Positions 9,912-19,429 of a DNA stretch of 21,708 nt are shown here, one piece after another. The number at the start of each line of letters is the position of its first letter. Within the stretch, counting starts at the first letter, position 1. The translations under genes were made by a program, and so were the position numbers. This stretch comes from Apostichopus californicus (Eukaryota; Echinodermata; Holothuroidea; Aspidochirotida; Stichopodidae). Where the stretch lies: positions 1 through 21,708 of the forward strand of contig JAIPMN010039837.1 in the NCBI GenBank assembly GCA_020650975.1. The letters run 5' to 3'. The notes beneath the pieces were generated by a model. The model was not told where the DNA came from and made no database searches. It saw only the letters and a program-made list of their open reading frames with translations.

Positions 9912-10044
9912 CCAGAAGTAGGAATTCTACATCCGATGGATCGGTGATGACGTGACCGACCGTTCCTGTGTCTTCAAAGGAACAGATCTCAATGTTTTTG
10001 GTTCCCGAAGTGTGGACGTTAGGGCCAATGATGTTTGGAACAGC
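9912..10044 (-). CDS. Exon 12 in window: start of the Cys-poor membrane-proximal domain
   Basis: The acceptor is ttttgcag and the donor is CTTCTGG|gtgaga. The exon is 133 nt, phase 0 to 1, residues about 732-775. It reads AVPNIIGPNVHTSG, then CSFEDTGTVGHVITD, with alternating hydrophobic residues that suggest beta strands. It is the only phase-0 entry in the ectodomain, where the fold changes. Confidence 0.88.
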
Positions 10045-10689
10045 CTGCAAAATGGACAGAAATGAGCAATTATACTAAATTACAAGTTACAAAACTAACA
10101 TAAAGAACACAAAAAGACTCATATTATTAACTACATTTAATTCTTGTTTTTTTTTTTTCATTTTTGATGAAACTTAAACACCTGTTTAACACATGGCTAA
10201 GTGTCTTTACTGACCTAGTTTTGCATTTTATAAACATTTTGTGAATCAATCTTTGAATGAACGTGACAGCTCTGACCTACTTTGTAGGTGACCTAAGCAT
10301 GAGGTCAGGGGTCAACTTCATTGAATGAATAATTAAGTGTGCCCTGTAAATCTGGTGATCAGAAAGTAACAAGCTTCTCACAGATACTGATTATTATCAA
10401 AGAGTAGTATCTGCTATGACTTACTGCTACTCTTATTGCATTAATGGTCAATAACTTTTTCAGCATTTTTACAACAGAAGAGGGAAAAAAACTATTCACG
10501 TAATAATCCTTCACTAAGTCTGCAAACAGTAAAGTTACTGCATCCTTATTGCATTTTCCTTTAAAATCAAAGGCAAATTATAACTTTGCAAACAATTCAA
10601 TTCAATAAAATGTAGTCACGATTATGCACATGCTGCACATTTAGCAAAATCTCCATTAGTTTGCCATTAGTGGGGTGGGGTGGGCTCAC
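10045..10689 (-). other. Intron with nuclear-receptor half-site cluster
   Basis: This 645-bp intron contains the site cluster at 10273-10314 and a T run near 10147-10158. No other element is seen. Confidence 0.7.
10273..10314. promoter_or_regulatory. Possible nuclear-receptor response elements (DR1 plus half sites)
   Basis: Five AGGTCA-like half sites lie in 42 bp: TGACCT (10273-10278), AGGTGA (10286-10291), TGACCT (10289-10294), AGGTCA (10302-10307) and GGGTCA (10309-10314). The last two form a direct repeat with a 1-bp spacer (DR1), the preferred site of HNF4, COUP-TF and RXR dimers. The first part is also a palindrome, ACCTAC-ttt-GTAGGT. Function is inferred from sequence alone. Confidence 0.4.
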
Positions 10690-10837
10690 CTCTTGGTTGA
10701 CAGCTGTACCATTACTGGACATAGTAGTGACCACAAGTTGACCACTCTCAGTCAGATCACCCTGGACAGTTGGCTGGGTGCTTTGGCACTGGTTGTCACA
10801 GAGCTCTTCTGGTAGAGTATACTGATTGCATTCACAT
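10690..10837 (-). CDS. Exon 11 in window: end of Cys-rich module and linker
   Basis: The acceptor is tattccag and the donor is CAAGAG|gtgagc. The exon is 148 nt, phase 2 to 0, residues about 682-731. It starts CECNQYTLPEELCDNQC, completing the Cys module of the previous exon. It then becomes a Thr/Ser/Gln-rich linker (CQSTQPTV, LVVTTMSSNGT). The sequon NGT is present. Confidence 0.9.
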
Positions 10838-10959
10838 CTGGAATAATAACAATAGAAAGATTGACTCGAGGTGAGAAAAAACAAAAACCATACCATTTTT
10901 TGTGTTGCCATCTTTTGATTGTTGTATATTAAAAATTATTTTGTATTTATATTTTGATA

Positions 10960-11262
10960 GTCTTATTTTTTGTTACTCATTTTCGGCTGTTATAGTTTAG
11001 TATTTTAGTTTTATTGTATGCTGTCATTTTTTATTGCTTTTGTCTTTAATTTCTGAATTTTATTGCTTTAATAATTATTGTTAGGATATTTATTTATTTT
11101 TGTAATTTTTAGGATGCAATATTTTTTTAGACTGTAATATTTTTTAAGCTGTATTAATTTTTAAGTTGTATTATTTTTTTGGCGATTTTGTGAAGTGCTT
11201 TGAGATCATTCTTTGATGTAAAGCACTATATAAGAATAAATTATTATTATTATTATTATTAT
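10960..11262 (+). mobile_element. LINE/SINE-type 3' tail
   Basis: A T-rich stretch leads to AGTGCTTTGAGATCA, an 8-bp inverted repeat AGTGCTTT/AAAGCACT (11194-11201, 11220-11227), then CTATATAAG and a (TTA)n tail at 11241-11262. This tail type is shared by many invertebrate retroposons. The 5' limit is uncertain. Confidence 0.6.
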
Positions 11263-11849
11263 ACCATGTTCAAATCAGATATAAATATGAAGCAGGGGAT
11301 GAGGAGAAATGAGTTACACCAATTTGGATGCTCTTAAAATCAACAGATAATATTATCATCTCTACATCTGACATCAGCAGGGAAGGGGGACCCTCTTTGA
11401 ACCGGTTCTTTTCGAGTAGTTTAAATTCTCGAAAAGAGATCAATGCTGGTACTGTAGAACACATTAATATTCCACACCGTTAGACAAGCATACAGAAGAT
11501 GTGTTATAGAACCAAAAGAAAAGGGCTTCTGAATTAAACTTTATCATAACCCCCCCCCTCCCCCACCACCACTCACTGCCTCTCAAAGGGTAGTAAAATC
11601 AATCTACATGTATCTAGTACTTGTCATTGCATATATATATTTATATATATTCTGCATCAAGCATAATTTCTATTGCACAAACCACTATATAGAACAGCAT
11701 TAGTAACAATGTGAACTAGGCTTAGGAATCTATGCAGCATCTTAATCTAATATATCAAACATTACACTGTAAAAGTTAAAGTTTAATACACAGTTCAATG
11801 ATATAACTGAGTTGATAGAAATGAAAAATGATATCCTAGTTCAGGATCA

Positions 11850-12154
11850 TTAAGGATCATTCAGGATCATGATAACTTCCACAAGTCCTATATCAAGAGT
11901 AGAACTCTACAGAAAACAAACTCATGTAAGGTTCAAGTGGTGATTGCTATCATTATGGATCATTCAGGATCATTATAACTTCCACAAGTCCTATATCAAG
12001 AGTAGAACTCTACAGAAAACAAACTCATGTAAGGTGCAAGTGGTGATTGCTATCATTATGGATCATTCAGGATCATTATAACCTCCACAAGTCCTATATA
12101 AAGAGTAGAACTCTACAGAAAACAACTCATGTAAGGTTCAAGTGGTGATTGCTA
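11850..12154. repeat. 103-bp tandem repeat, three copies
   Basis: The block from ggatcattcaggatcat through gtggtgattgctatcatt occurs three times with equivalent points at 11873, 11976 and 12079 (period 103). The copies differ at only a few positions, for example one A deletion and one T-to-C change in the third copy. This indicates recent duplication. Confidence 0.93.
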
Positions 12155-12702
12155 GATCAAGTGAGTAGTAGGTAATACCAGAGAATAAATTTCAAGATGG
12201 AACAACATCTCACAACTTTGGGACGAAAATGGGCAGGAGAACCTCTTTCTCATTAAAGGCATTGAAGACCAGCCCCAAACCGTGTGCGGCCATCTGAAAA
12301 AGTTAACTTTCCGTTGCTTGCAAGTGACATTTTGTTCGTGTCGCTACAAAATGCAGACAGTACGGTAGTGAAACGTGATACCTTGTTATCTTTAGCTGGA
12401 CCTGAGATGTCCACCGCTGTATTGTTTGTACACTGTGCTGTGGGTATTGACCGCAGCTGTGTGTACTGACTGTAGACTAGTGTCTAACTACCGATGGTAG
12501 CAAGCTGTGTGTGTGTATTTTCTGGGATCGATGGTGGTGTCTAACACTTCTGTTACACCTCATTCGAAACAAGATCAGATTACCGGCATTAGACGTTTCT
12601 TTTTGCGCAAGTCTTCACACCCTTTAAGTATAAACTTTGATGAGTCTAATGACAGGAACGATTCACATGCAAGAATGGAGCCTCTAATTTGCATCATCTC
12701 AC

Positions 12703-12976
12703 CTGCCAAGATCGACGTTGTACGTGCCGTCCTCAATGCCGCAAGACGTGGTACAATCTTTACCGGCCGGGTCGATACACATCCTGGTGTTTGCATCTCT
12801 GGCTTGATTCAGTTCACAGCGGATGTCAACCACAGGTTGGCAGTCACCGTCACTGTTGCCCTCTGACTCTGCAAGGTCAACCTCATTGTAGAAGATGTAC
12901 CCCGACCAGCAAACACAAGACCCGTCTGTCGTCTGGAATGAACGATACTTGCCAATGCAGGAACAAGTGGCTTGTC
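12703..12976 (-). CDS. Exon 10 in window: EGF/laminin-like Cys-rich module
   Basis: The acceptor is ttctcag and the donor is GGCAG|gtgaga. The exon is 274 nt, phase 1 to 2, residues about 591-682. It begins ATCSCIGKYRSF and continues with CVCWSGYIF, an acidic SEGNSDGDC stretch, an RC, and later C...C...C pairs. Ten cysteines in about 90 residues imply a disulfide-rich fold distinct from GCC2/GCC3. I do not recognise the exact family. The frame continues smoothly into CECNQY of the next exon. Confidence 0.92.
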
Positions 12977-13577
12977 CTGAGAAAGAGCAAAAGGAAACAT
13001 CAACTGAATGTGAATGAAGACAATATTAAAGCTGAGAAACATATAAAAGCAAAAGATGAGTAACCTAAGATTGAGGTGAGCTCAGCCTGGTGGTTGGTGG
13101 GAGGGATTAGGATGAGCCGGTGGTTGGTGGGAGAGATTAAGGTGAGTGGGTGGTTGGTGGGAGAGGCTAATGTGAGTAGGGTAGTTGGTGGGAGGGAGGG
13201 AGGGATGGGATTTGGGTGTGGTAGGAGGGATTAGGGTAGACTGGTGGTTGGTGGGAGAGATTGGGGTGGTGGTTGGTTGGTGGGAGACTAGATTATGGTC
13301 TAGTCCAATATGGTTCTAGTCCACTATGATGCTAGAAACTCAAATATTGGTCACTCACATTCAGAATTAACACTTTCATCTCAAGGCCACCATCTATGAG
13401 TATTTCCACACTACTGAGACCATTACTTGTCTAATTGAAGTTTCCTTCATTTGTCTGGGAATTACTTCAAAGGCTTTAGAATCCAGTTTCAACACACTTT
13501 CAATACAACTTTATCATCTTCTAAACTGATGAGCTTTAAAACGACAGTCAGTTTGTTACATGACGAAAATCACGCAC
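12977..13577 (-). other. Intron with G-rich minisatellite
   Basis: This 601-bp intron contains the G-rich 30-bp repeat at 13081-13292. The rest is unremarkable. Confidence 0.7.
13081..13292. repeat. 30-bp G-rich minisatellite
   Basis: The unit GGTGGTTGGTGGGAG plus about 15 bp recurs at 13089, 13119, 13149 and 13179 and then in diverged form to about 13292. Each unit carries several GG and GGG runs on the plus strand, so G-quadruplex formation is possible on that strand. It would be on the non-coding side of this gene's transcript. Confidence 0.88.
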
Positions 13578-13790
13578 CTTCCACGGATAGAGCAGAACTT
13601 CCACAAGGTCGACAGGCCTTTTGTCCGGTCTGGTCGTTGAAGGTATTTACTGGACATAACTGACACTGGTCAGCCGTGACTGCCTTGACCAGATTACCGT
13701 ACTGTCCGACCGGACACGGCTCTGGTGAAGATGACGATGGTGGACAGTAGAATCCTATCGGACAAGGATTCTGCTCTGGATCTCCAGTAC
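13578..13790 (-). CDS. Exon 9 in window: last GCC2/GCC3 domain
   Basis: The acceptor is aattag and the donor is GTGGAAG|gtgcgt. The exon is 213 nt, phase 1-1, residues about 520-590. It reads CPIGFYCPPS, a Ser run, CPVGQYGN, then CQLCPVNTFNDQTG and ACRPCGSSA. The last part is the classical C..C....F....G...C..C core of a GCC2/GCC3 domain. It closes the repeat array and leads into a different Cys module. Confidence 0.94.
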
Positions 13791-14289
13791 CTAATTATGA
13801 CAGATCAAATCAAAGAAAATCGATGAAAAATCCATGGATCCTTGTTTACATTGCCAACGTTCAAGAATATCAGTGAAATAATTGGGTAATAAAACTTTTG
13901 AACCTGCCCTGTTAGCTGAAGTCAAATATACAAATTCCAGCACATAGGAACAAATTAAATGGCCAAGTACTGTTAACCTAGTCTAGCACAATGCATAGAT
14001 ATTATTTGGCCTTCTTACTCAACCTTCCCCCCCCCCAACACGCCCCCTCCCCCCTTGCCGAACACCCCTAATCCTAACCCCATCAAAACATAAACCATAA
14101 TAACACATTCAAGTAGTGAAACAATTTCACTTATTTGCAAAACAACCACACAAAATAGCTAGAAAAAGTAGAAGTGTTTCCAAATCTAAAATTCACTTTT
14201 GAGTTCTTGCATCTCAAGTAATTTCTCTTTCTATCTTCTTTCTTAATTGTCTTTGTTCTTGCTCTCAATTGTCTTGTTTCAAAACTTAC
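13791..14289 (-). other. Intron with C-rich tract
   Basis: This 499-bp intron has a C-rich tract at about 14024-14060. I see nothing else. Confidence 0.7.
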
Positions 14290-14486
14290 CTTCTGGGCAG
14301 TAGTACCCTTCAGGACATGGAGAGCAAGTGTATTGTTCGGTGTGGTTGCCGTAGGTACCAGCCGGACAGATGCTACAAGATTCCGTGTCAGTAGACCGCA
14401 GGTCAGGGTGATCCACAGCCTTATACCCCAGAGGGCAAGCTGAGGGGACCTCACTTCCCTCAGGACAATACTTGGGGTAGAAGCAT
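14290..14486 (-). CDS. Exon 8 in window: GCC2/GCC3 repeats
   Basis: The acceptor is ccttcag and the donor is CAGAAG|gtaagt. The exon is 197 nt, phase 2 to 1, residues about 454-519. The sequence FYPKYCPEG, CPLGYKAVD, CSICPAGTYG and CSPCPEGYYCPEG shows the C..CP.GTY spacing of a full GCC2/GCC3 domain. The NHT sequon lies inside it. Confidence 0.92.
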
Positions 14487-15358
14487 CTGAAGGATCAATG
14501 GATACAGACAAATATTTTTGGACACCAGATTAGCAATTACCCTTTTAAAAGCCAAATGAGGGACATTTCCAAATGACGGTACTTGAATGATGACTTAAAT
14601 GATGACTTAAATGATAACTTAAATGGTGGTAATTAAATGATGACTTAAATGGTGGTATTTAAATGATGACTTAAAAGGTGGTACTAAAGTGATGACTTAA
14701 ATGGTGGTACTTAAATGATGACTTCAATGGTCGTACTTAAATGATGACTAAAATGGTGGAACTTAAATGATGACTTAAATGATGACTTAAATGATGACTT
14801 AAATGGTGGTACTTAAATGGTGGTACTTAAATGATAACTTCAATGATGGTACTTAAATTATGACTTAAACGATGACTTAAAGGGTGGTACGTTAATGATG
14901 ACTTAAATGGTGGTACCTAATAGGTGACTTAAATGATGACTTTAAGCAGTATTTTAATCATTTGATATTGTCATAGTCCAAGAAGAAAAGGGAAAACATT
15001 TGAGTGCCAGTATTTTGTTTCTCAACTATAGCTATTCTAGTTTTTAATTCACCTTTAAAATATGGTAAACCTCTGGCATGCTTCTTTAAGGTTCACTTGA
15101 TGATGCTGTCAGTTGCCCAGTGCATGCCTTCAATCCAATGTGTTTTTTATTAATTCTAATTACTCAACCAAAATAAGTTTTTTTTTCTAACTTTCAAAGC
15201 AGCGAGGGAAAACAGTGTGGATATCAGATATAAAGATGCATAGATCAGTGTCTATACAATAGGGGGGGAAGAAACATTCCATTTTTGTACCTTCGTCACT
15301 TTCTGAGAATGCAAAATATGGTGTCTTTCATGTGACACTTAACTTTAGGAAAACTCAC
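14487..15358 (-). other. Intron with 26-bp minisatellite
   Basis: This 872-bp intron holds the array at 14572-14944. The remaining 400 bp show no feature. Confidence 0.7.
14572..14944. repeat. Two-part minisatellite of 12-mers and 14-mers
   Basis: Two related units, ATGATGACTTAA (12 bp) and ATGGTGGTACTTAA (14 bp), mostly alternate to give a 26-bp period. In places one unit repeats two or three times in a row. The array is about 370 bp with scattered substitutions. Confidence 0.92.
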
Positions 15359-15473
15359 CTGGTATATGAACTTGACCCAAGGGGACAATAGTACCCACCA
15401 GGGCAGATGGGAGGTACACCGGTAGTACCTTCACAGTAATGGCCTGGTCGACAAGTGACTTCAATGGAGGCAC
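15359..15473 (-). CDS. Exon 7 in window: GCC2/GCC3 repeat
   Basis: The acceptor is ccctag and the donor is ACCAG|gtgagt. The exon is 115 nt, phase 1 to 2, residues about 416-454. It reads CRPGHYCEG, then CPGGYYCPLG. It pairs with the next exon (2 to 1), so the two form one phase-1 unit. Confidence 0.9.
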
Positions 15474-16011
15474 CTAGGGGCACAGAGACAGGGGCATAGA
15501 ATGATCAGATTATCAAAAAGTTACAAAACTTTGCAATTAATGGACCCTTTTCCTTATTTATATAAATTTCAAAATGGAAAATGGAAAACAGAACACATTT
15601 TCACAGTTATGTAATACAATGTCAAACTACACCAAGGCAACCAAGGGTGGCGAAACCAATGTGGGACCCAGGGGGGGGGGAATTGTCAGCAGGACCCCTT
15701 ATTGAAGTCTTCAGTTTTCTTGAAGTAAATAAGGAAATGAAAATATTCTCATATTCTCATATTTTGATATTCTCATATTCCCATATTATAAAAGATTATT
15801 GATCCCATATTTCCACAGGCCGCCTGGTTGACTCCTGGTCCCCGGCTGTAGCCCCATTTGATCCCCTACCCTCTGTACAGGCCTGATGGCAACCTTAACC
15901 CTATAGAGATAGACAAGTAGATTATAATCTCAGAAATACATGAGGAGCTGGTTTTATTAGCCCTAGGACTTCTGCAGAGTATTATAATTTCTCTTGTGTG
16001 TGATTATGTAC
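15474..16011 (-). other. Intron with short ATTCTCAT repeats
   Basis: This 538-bp intron has a G run near 15671-15680 and short tandem copies of ttctcata at about 15745-15785. A GC-richer stretch (15815-15895) is unassigned. Confidence 0.68.
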
Positions 16012-16227
16012 CTTCTGGACACTCGTAGCTGGGATCACAAGGGATGCCATAAACATTGAGTGTATCGTTCGGACAGAAGTAACCGGGATCACATAGAGGG
16101 CAGTCTTCATTGCTGACCCGTCCTTCCGTTGGAGACATCCGCCCACCGGTACATGGCTCTGGATAGGTGGTAGCTTCCTCACAGTAGTGGCCAGTAGGGC
16201 ATGGAAAGAAGGTAGAATTGGTCATAC
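16012..16227 (-). CDS. Exon 6 in window: GCC2/GCC3 repeats
   Basis: The acceptor is attcag and the donor is CCAGAAG|gtacat. The exon is 216 nt, phase 1-1, residues about 344-415. Motifs are CPTGHYCEEA, CTGGRMSPTEG, CPLCDPGYFCPND and SYECPEG. The C-terminal CPEG is interrupted by the intron in its Gly codon. NST and NDT sequons are present. Confidence 0.93.
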
Positions 16228-16532
16228 CTGAATATTCAAAACAAAACAAAACTTTTCAAATAAGTCAGAGATAACAGGCGAGAGATCAAAACTACATAGA
16301 TTACTTAAAGTGAGAATTGATGGACAACAGATACTTTTGATGAAGCAAGGATGTGCTCCGCGAAAGTCTGACCTATTTTTTCATAAATTTGACATATTAT
16401 TCAACCTAGAGAACTGATAAAAACTTCACAATCTGAAATTTTACCGACACTGACGTTTAATATTTTAGGTTAATATCTGAAAAGAGAGGTAGAGAAATAT
16501 TTGGAAGAAGTTTGTTTTGTGAAGGCTCTGAC
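16228..16532 (-). other. Intron, no recognised feature
   Basis: This 305-bp AT-rich intron has nothing identifiable. Confidence 0.7.
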
Positions 16533-16688
16533 CTGTCTCGTTACAATAGTACCCCGGGAGACAATTAAAGCAATCTTCCGCACTCGCAGCTCCTACAACA
16601 TCCCTGTAGTGATAGAGGGGGCAATCCATCGGTGCAAGTCCCTCAAGACAGTAGTGACCAAGAGGGCAATCATAGAGAATTGGATCAC
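16533..16688 (-). CDS. Exon 5 in window: GCC2/GCC3 repeat pair
   Basis: The acceptor is ccaacag and the donor is GAGACAG|gtcaga. The exon is 156 nt, phase 1-1, residues about 292-343. It reads CPLGHYCLEG, then CPLYHYRD, then CLPGYYCNETG, where NET is a sequon. It is a self-contained module that could be gained or lost without a frame change. Confidence 0.93.
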
Positions 16689-16784
16689 CTGTTGGTAAAG
16701 GTAAAGAAGAAAAAACAATTGTTATGTAAATGATGGTGCTGCTCAAACAAGATGATGCTTGTCTTTGCAGCAGAATTTGCAGCA

Positions 16785-16826
<42 letters not shown>

Positions 16827-17125
16827 GGAAAATCCAGAGCAGTGAAAAGACTTCTAGCCTCTGCCAGGATATGAGCCCAGGCCTCCTGCTTTATATGTGG
16901 ACACCCTAACCAACTTACCAAGCATATATTTCTTTCAAAAAATCACACACTTAGAAGACCTTAGTCTTAATGATTCCATAGGTATCGATATCATCTGAGA
17001 ATACGCAGATCAGCTCCTAGTCACACAAAAAAAATGACACTAAATTATCCAAAATATCAATATTTCAACTGTTCATGTTCATTTCAGAAGATGTTGCATT
17101 TTTGCATCATAACAATGCTGCATAC
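16689..17125 (-). other. Intron containing a tRNA-derived SINE
   Basis: This 437-bp intron holds the SINE-like segment at about 16786-16925. The rest is unremarkable. Confidence 0.65.
16786..16925 (-). mobile_element. Probable tRNA-derived SINE with (TA)n tail
   Basis: On the minus strand, AAGTTGGTTAGGGTGTCC resembles a tRNA D-arm/A-box region. It is followed by AGCAGGAGGCC and GGCTCATATCC, which matches 8 of 11 positions of the B box GGTTCGANTCC (16867-16877). A short unrelated body then runs into a (TA)n tract at 16786-16825. This is the usual order of a tRNA-derived SINE. The tRNA part is too degenerate to be a working tRNA gene, and no target duplication was found. Confidence 0.6.
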
Positions 17126-17400
17126 CTTCTAAGCAGTAAAATCCTGCAGGACAAGGCATGCAGTCTTCTTCCTGACTACCAAACTGGACCCCACGATATG
17201 TGTTATTAGAGCAAGGTATCGGATCCATGGCTCCCTCAGGACAGTAATGGGCTGCAGGACAGGGTCCAGCACAGGTGGTGTTGGGCTCACATTGACCCTT
17301 GTCAAAGTTTGAGTCCGGGAAGTTGCCATCAGGAGTGTACTGGTAGCTGGTACTGAGACAGAAGTAACCCTCCGCACAATCTCCCTGAATCTCTCCGCCC
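17126..17400 (-). CDS. Exon 4 in window: GCC2/GCC3 repeats with an insert
   Basis: The acceptor is ttaccag and the donor is TAGAAG|gtatgc. The exon is 275 nt, phase 2 to 1, residues about 200-291. Motifs are GYFCLS, then an Asp/Asn-rich stretch without Cys, then CAGPCPAAHYCPEG and CMPCPAGFYCLEG. The spacing between the first two Cys motifs is longer than elsewhere in the protein. The exon boundary falls in the Gly codon of CLEG, as it does at other CPEG motifs. Confidence 0.93.
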
Positions 17401-18918
17401 CTGGTAATAGAAACAAATTAGAAATAAAAGGTGAAAGGTCATTTAAGCTGGTGTGTCTCCATTCTTTGTTCTTTATTTTTTGGCAACAAAGGATCCATTC
17501 GACATGTAATTATCTTATGATATTGCAATGTACTGTAATGGCATTGTGCTGTACTGTACTGAGCACTGTACTGAGTATTGTACTAAATATTGTACTGAGT
17601 AATAGGCTGAGCACTGTACTGAGTATTGTACTGAGCACTGTATGGAGCACTGTACTGAGTACTTTACTGAGTACTGTTCTGAGTACTGTACTGGGCACTG
17701 TACTGGGCACTGTATGGAGCACTGTACTGGGCACTGCACTGGGCACTGTACTGAGTACTATACTGAGTACTATACTGAGTACTGTACTGAGTACTGTACC
17801 GAGATCTGCACTGAGTACTGTACTGAGCTCTGTACTGAGTATTGTACTACATATTGTACTGAGTACTGTACTGAGTACTGTACTGAGTACTGTACTGAGT
17901 ACTGTACTGTGCACTGTACTGGGCACTGTACTGAGTACTATACTGAGTACTATACTGAGTACTATACTGAGTACTGTACTGAGTACTGTACTGAGTACTG
18001 TACCGAGATCTGCACTGAGTACTGTACTGAGCTCTGTACTGAGTATTGTACTACATATTGTACTGAGTACTGTACTGAGTACTGTACTGAGTACTGTACT
18101 GAGTACTATACTGAGTACTGTACTGAGTACTGTACTGAGTACTATACTGAGTACTGTACTGTGCACTGTACTGGGCAATGTACTGAGTACTATACTGAGT
18201 ACTATACTGAGTACTATACTGAGTACTGTACTGAGTACTGTACTGAGTACTGTACTGAGTATTATACTGAGTACTGTACTGAGTACTGTACTGAGTACTG
18301 TACCGAGATCTGCACTGAGTACTGTACTGAGTATTGTACTACATATTGTACTGAGTACTGTACTGAGTACTGTACTGAGTATTGTACTGAGTACTGTACT
18401 GAGTACTGTAACGAGATCTGCACTGAGTACTGTACTGAGCTCTGTACTGAGTATTGTACTACATATTGTACTGAGTACTGTACTGAGTACTGTACTGAGT
18501 ACTGTACTGAGTACTGTACCGAGATCTGTACTGAGTACTGTACTGAGCTCTGTACTGAGTATTGTACTACATATTGTACTGAGTACTGTACTGAGTACTG
18601 TACTGAGTATTGTACTGAGTACTGTACTGAGTACTGTAACGAGATCTGCACTGAGTACTGTACTGAGCTCTGTACTGAGTATTGTACTACATATTGTACT
18701 GAGTACTATAATGAGTACTGTACTCAGTACTGTACTGAGTACTGTAATGTACTGAGTTATGGACTATACTGTGCTGCAATCTCAAGTTTCAACCTTTTTC
18801 AGTTCAAGTTTAATCATTTATGTTTTAAAGTCTTGATTTAATACCACAGAGCCTATATATAGAAAAAGCAAATAGAAATTTAAAATTAAAATAAAATAGA
18901 CACAAATTTAAATTTTAC
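17401..18918 (-). other. Intron mostly made of a 12-bp minisatellite
   Basis: About 1250 of 1518 bp are the array 17525-18775. The short flanks show nothing else. Confidence 0.8.
17525..18775. repeat. 12-bp GTACTGAGTACT minisatellite with higher-order blocks
   Basis: About 100 copies of the 12-mer GTACTGAGTACT run almost without a break. A marker variant, GAGATCTG, occurs at 17801, 18005, 18305, 18413, 18521 and 18641. The gaps between them (204, 300, 108, 108, 120) are all multiples of 12. The array therefore changes by whole units and forms larger blocks of 108-120 bp. Because 12 is divisible by 3, both strands stay open over long stretches (STVL- or CTEY-type repeats), but this is not coding. 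Units contain the palindromes AGTACT and GTAC, so hairpins are likely. Confidence 0.96.
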
Positions 18919-19027
18919 CTGCAAAACTTTCCTGAAACACATGGCAAGCATTCATACTCTGACTTGAGACCTGTATCATTGGCATAGGTGAATGTACCAT
19001 TAGGACAGGATATTGGATATCTTGTGG
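18919..19027 (-). CDS. Exon 3 in window: short Cys-rich linker repeat
   Basis: The acceptor is ccactag and the donor is TTGCAG|gtaaaa. The exon is 109 nt, phase 1 to 2, residues about 164-200. It reads SCPNGTFTYANDTG then CLPCVSGKFC, a GCC2/GCC3-type C..C pattern with two glycosylation sequons. The polypyrimidine tract at the acceptor is weak. The preceding exon ends CPE plus G, so the junction codes Ala rather than the usual Gly of CPEG. Confidence 0.85.
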
Positions 19028-19137
19028 CTAGTGGGAGAAAATGAGAAATACACGTTAGCTAAAAAAATACCAAAAATGTAAAGCAGAATTAACAAGACAG
19101 AAGGCAAAATGAGACTGTTTGAAGAGGATGCTGAAAG

Positions 19138-19260
19138 GGTATTATTATTATTATCATTATTTACCAAATTTATATAGCGCTCTTTCCATGCTTAAGCATG
19201 TGGTATGCGTGTGGTATACAATGTAATCTTCAGCAGGTTTTCTCCACCATGCATGTTACT
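19138..19260 (-). mobile_element. Retroposon 3' tail in minus orientation
   Basis: Read on the minus strand, a perfect 14-bp palindrome CATGCTTAAGCATG (19187-19200) is followed by GGAAAGAGCGCTATATAAATTTGG-type sequence and an (ATA)n tail (19140-19160). This is the common AGCGCTATATAAA tail of invertebrate retroposons. The 5' end (right side) is not defined. Confidence 0.55.
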
Positions 19261-19429
19261 TCTCATCCTTACCAAATTTCAAAATTGAAGCGTTTCTATT
19301 CACAGAGTGTCCCATTTATTATACCTGTTAGTTTGTCTGAAACCAGTGGCATCAATCCCAAGGGACTTCCTCCCAGACAAACTCCAGTCCAAATATTATA
19401 GGGGCAGGGTACTTTAAATATGCCTCCAG

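Larger units (their letters stand above)
10838..12702 (-). other. Intron with retroposon tail and 103-bp tandem repeat
   Basis: This 1865-bp intron holds the retroposon 3' tail near 11190-11262, a short (TA)n at about 11632-11650 and the 103-bp repeat 11850-12154. The part from about 12200 to 12600 is less AT-rich and looks like an old dispersed repeat, but I cannot define its ends. Confidence 0.68.

Noticed and set aside
12284-12866. Plus-strand frames around 12284-12469 and 12507-12866 as genes
   Set aside because: The second overlaps the minus-strand Cys-rich exon 12703-12976, which has the correct splice sites and frame. The first shows no domain or splice context.
16834-16925. A functional tRNA gene
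   Set aside because: The B box is degenerate and no cloverleaf can be closed. A SINE head explains it better.
17451-18841. Very long open frames on both strands (up to 434 codons) with STVL-, CTEY- or YSVQ-type repeats
   Set aside because: They result from a 12-bp repeat whose length is divisible by 3. All changes are in units of 12, several frames and both strands are open at once, and the array lies inside an intron.
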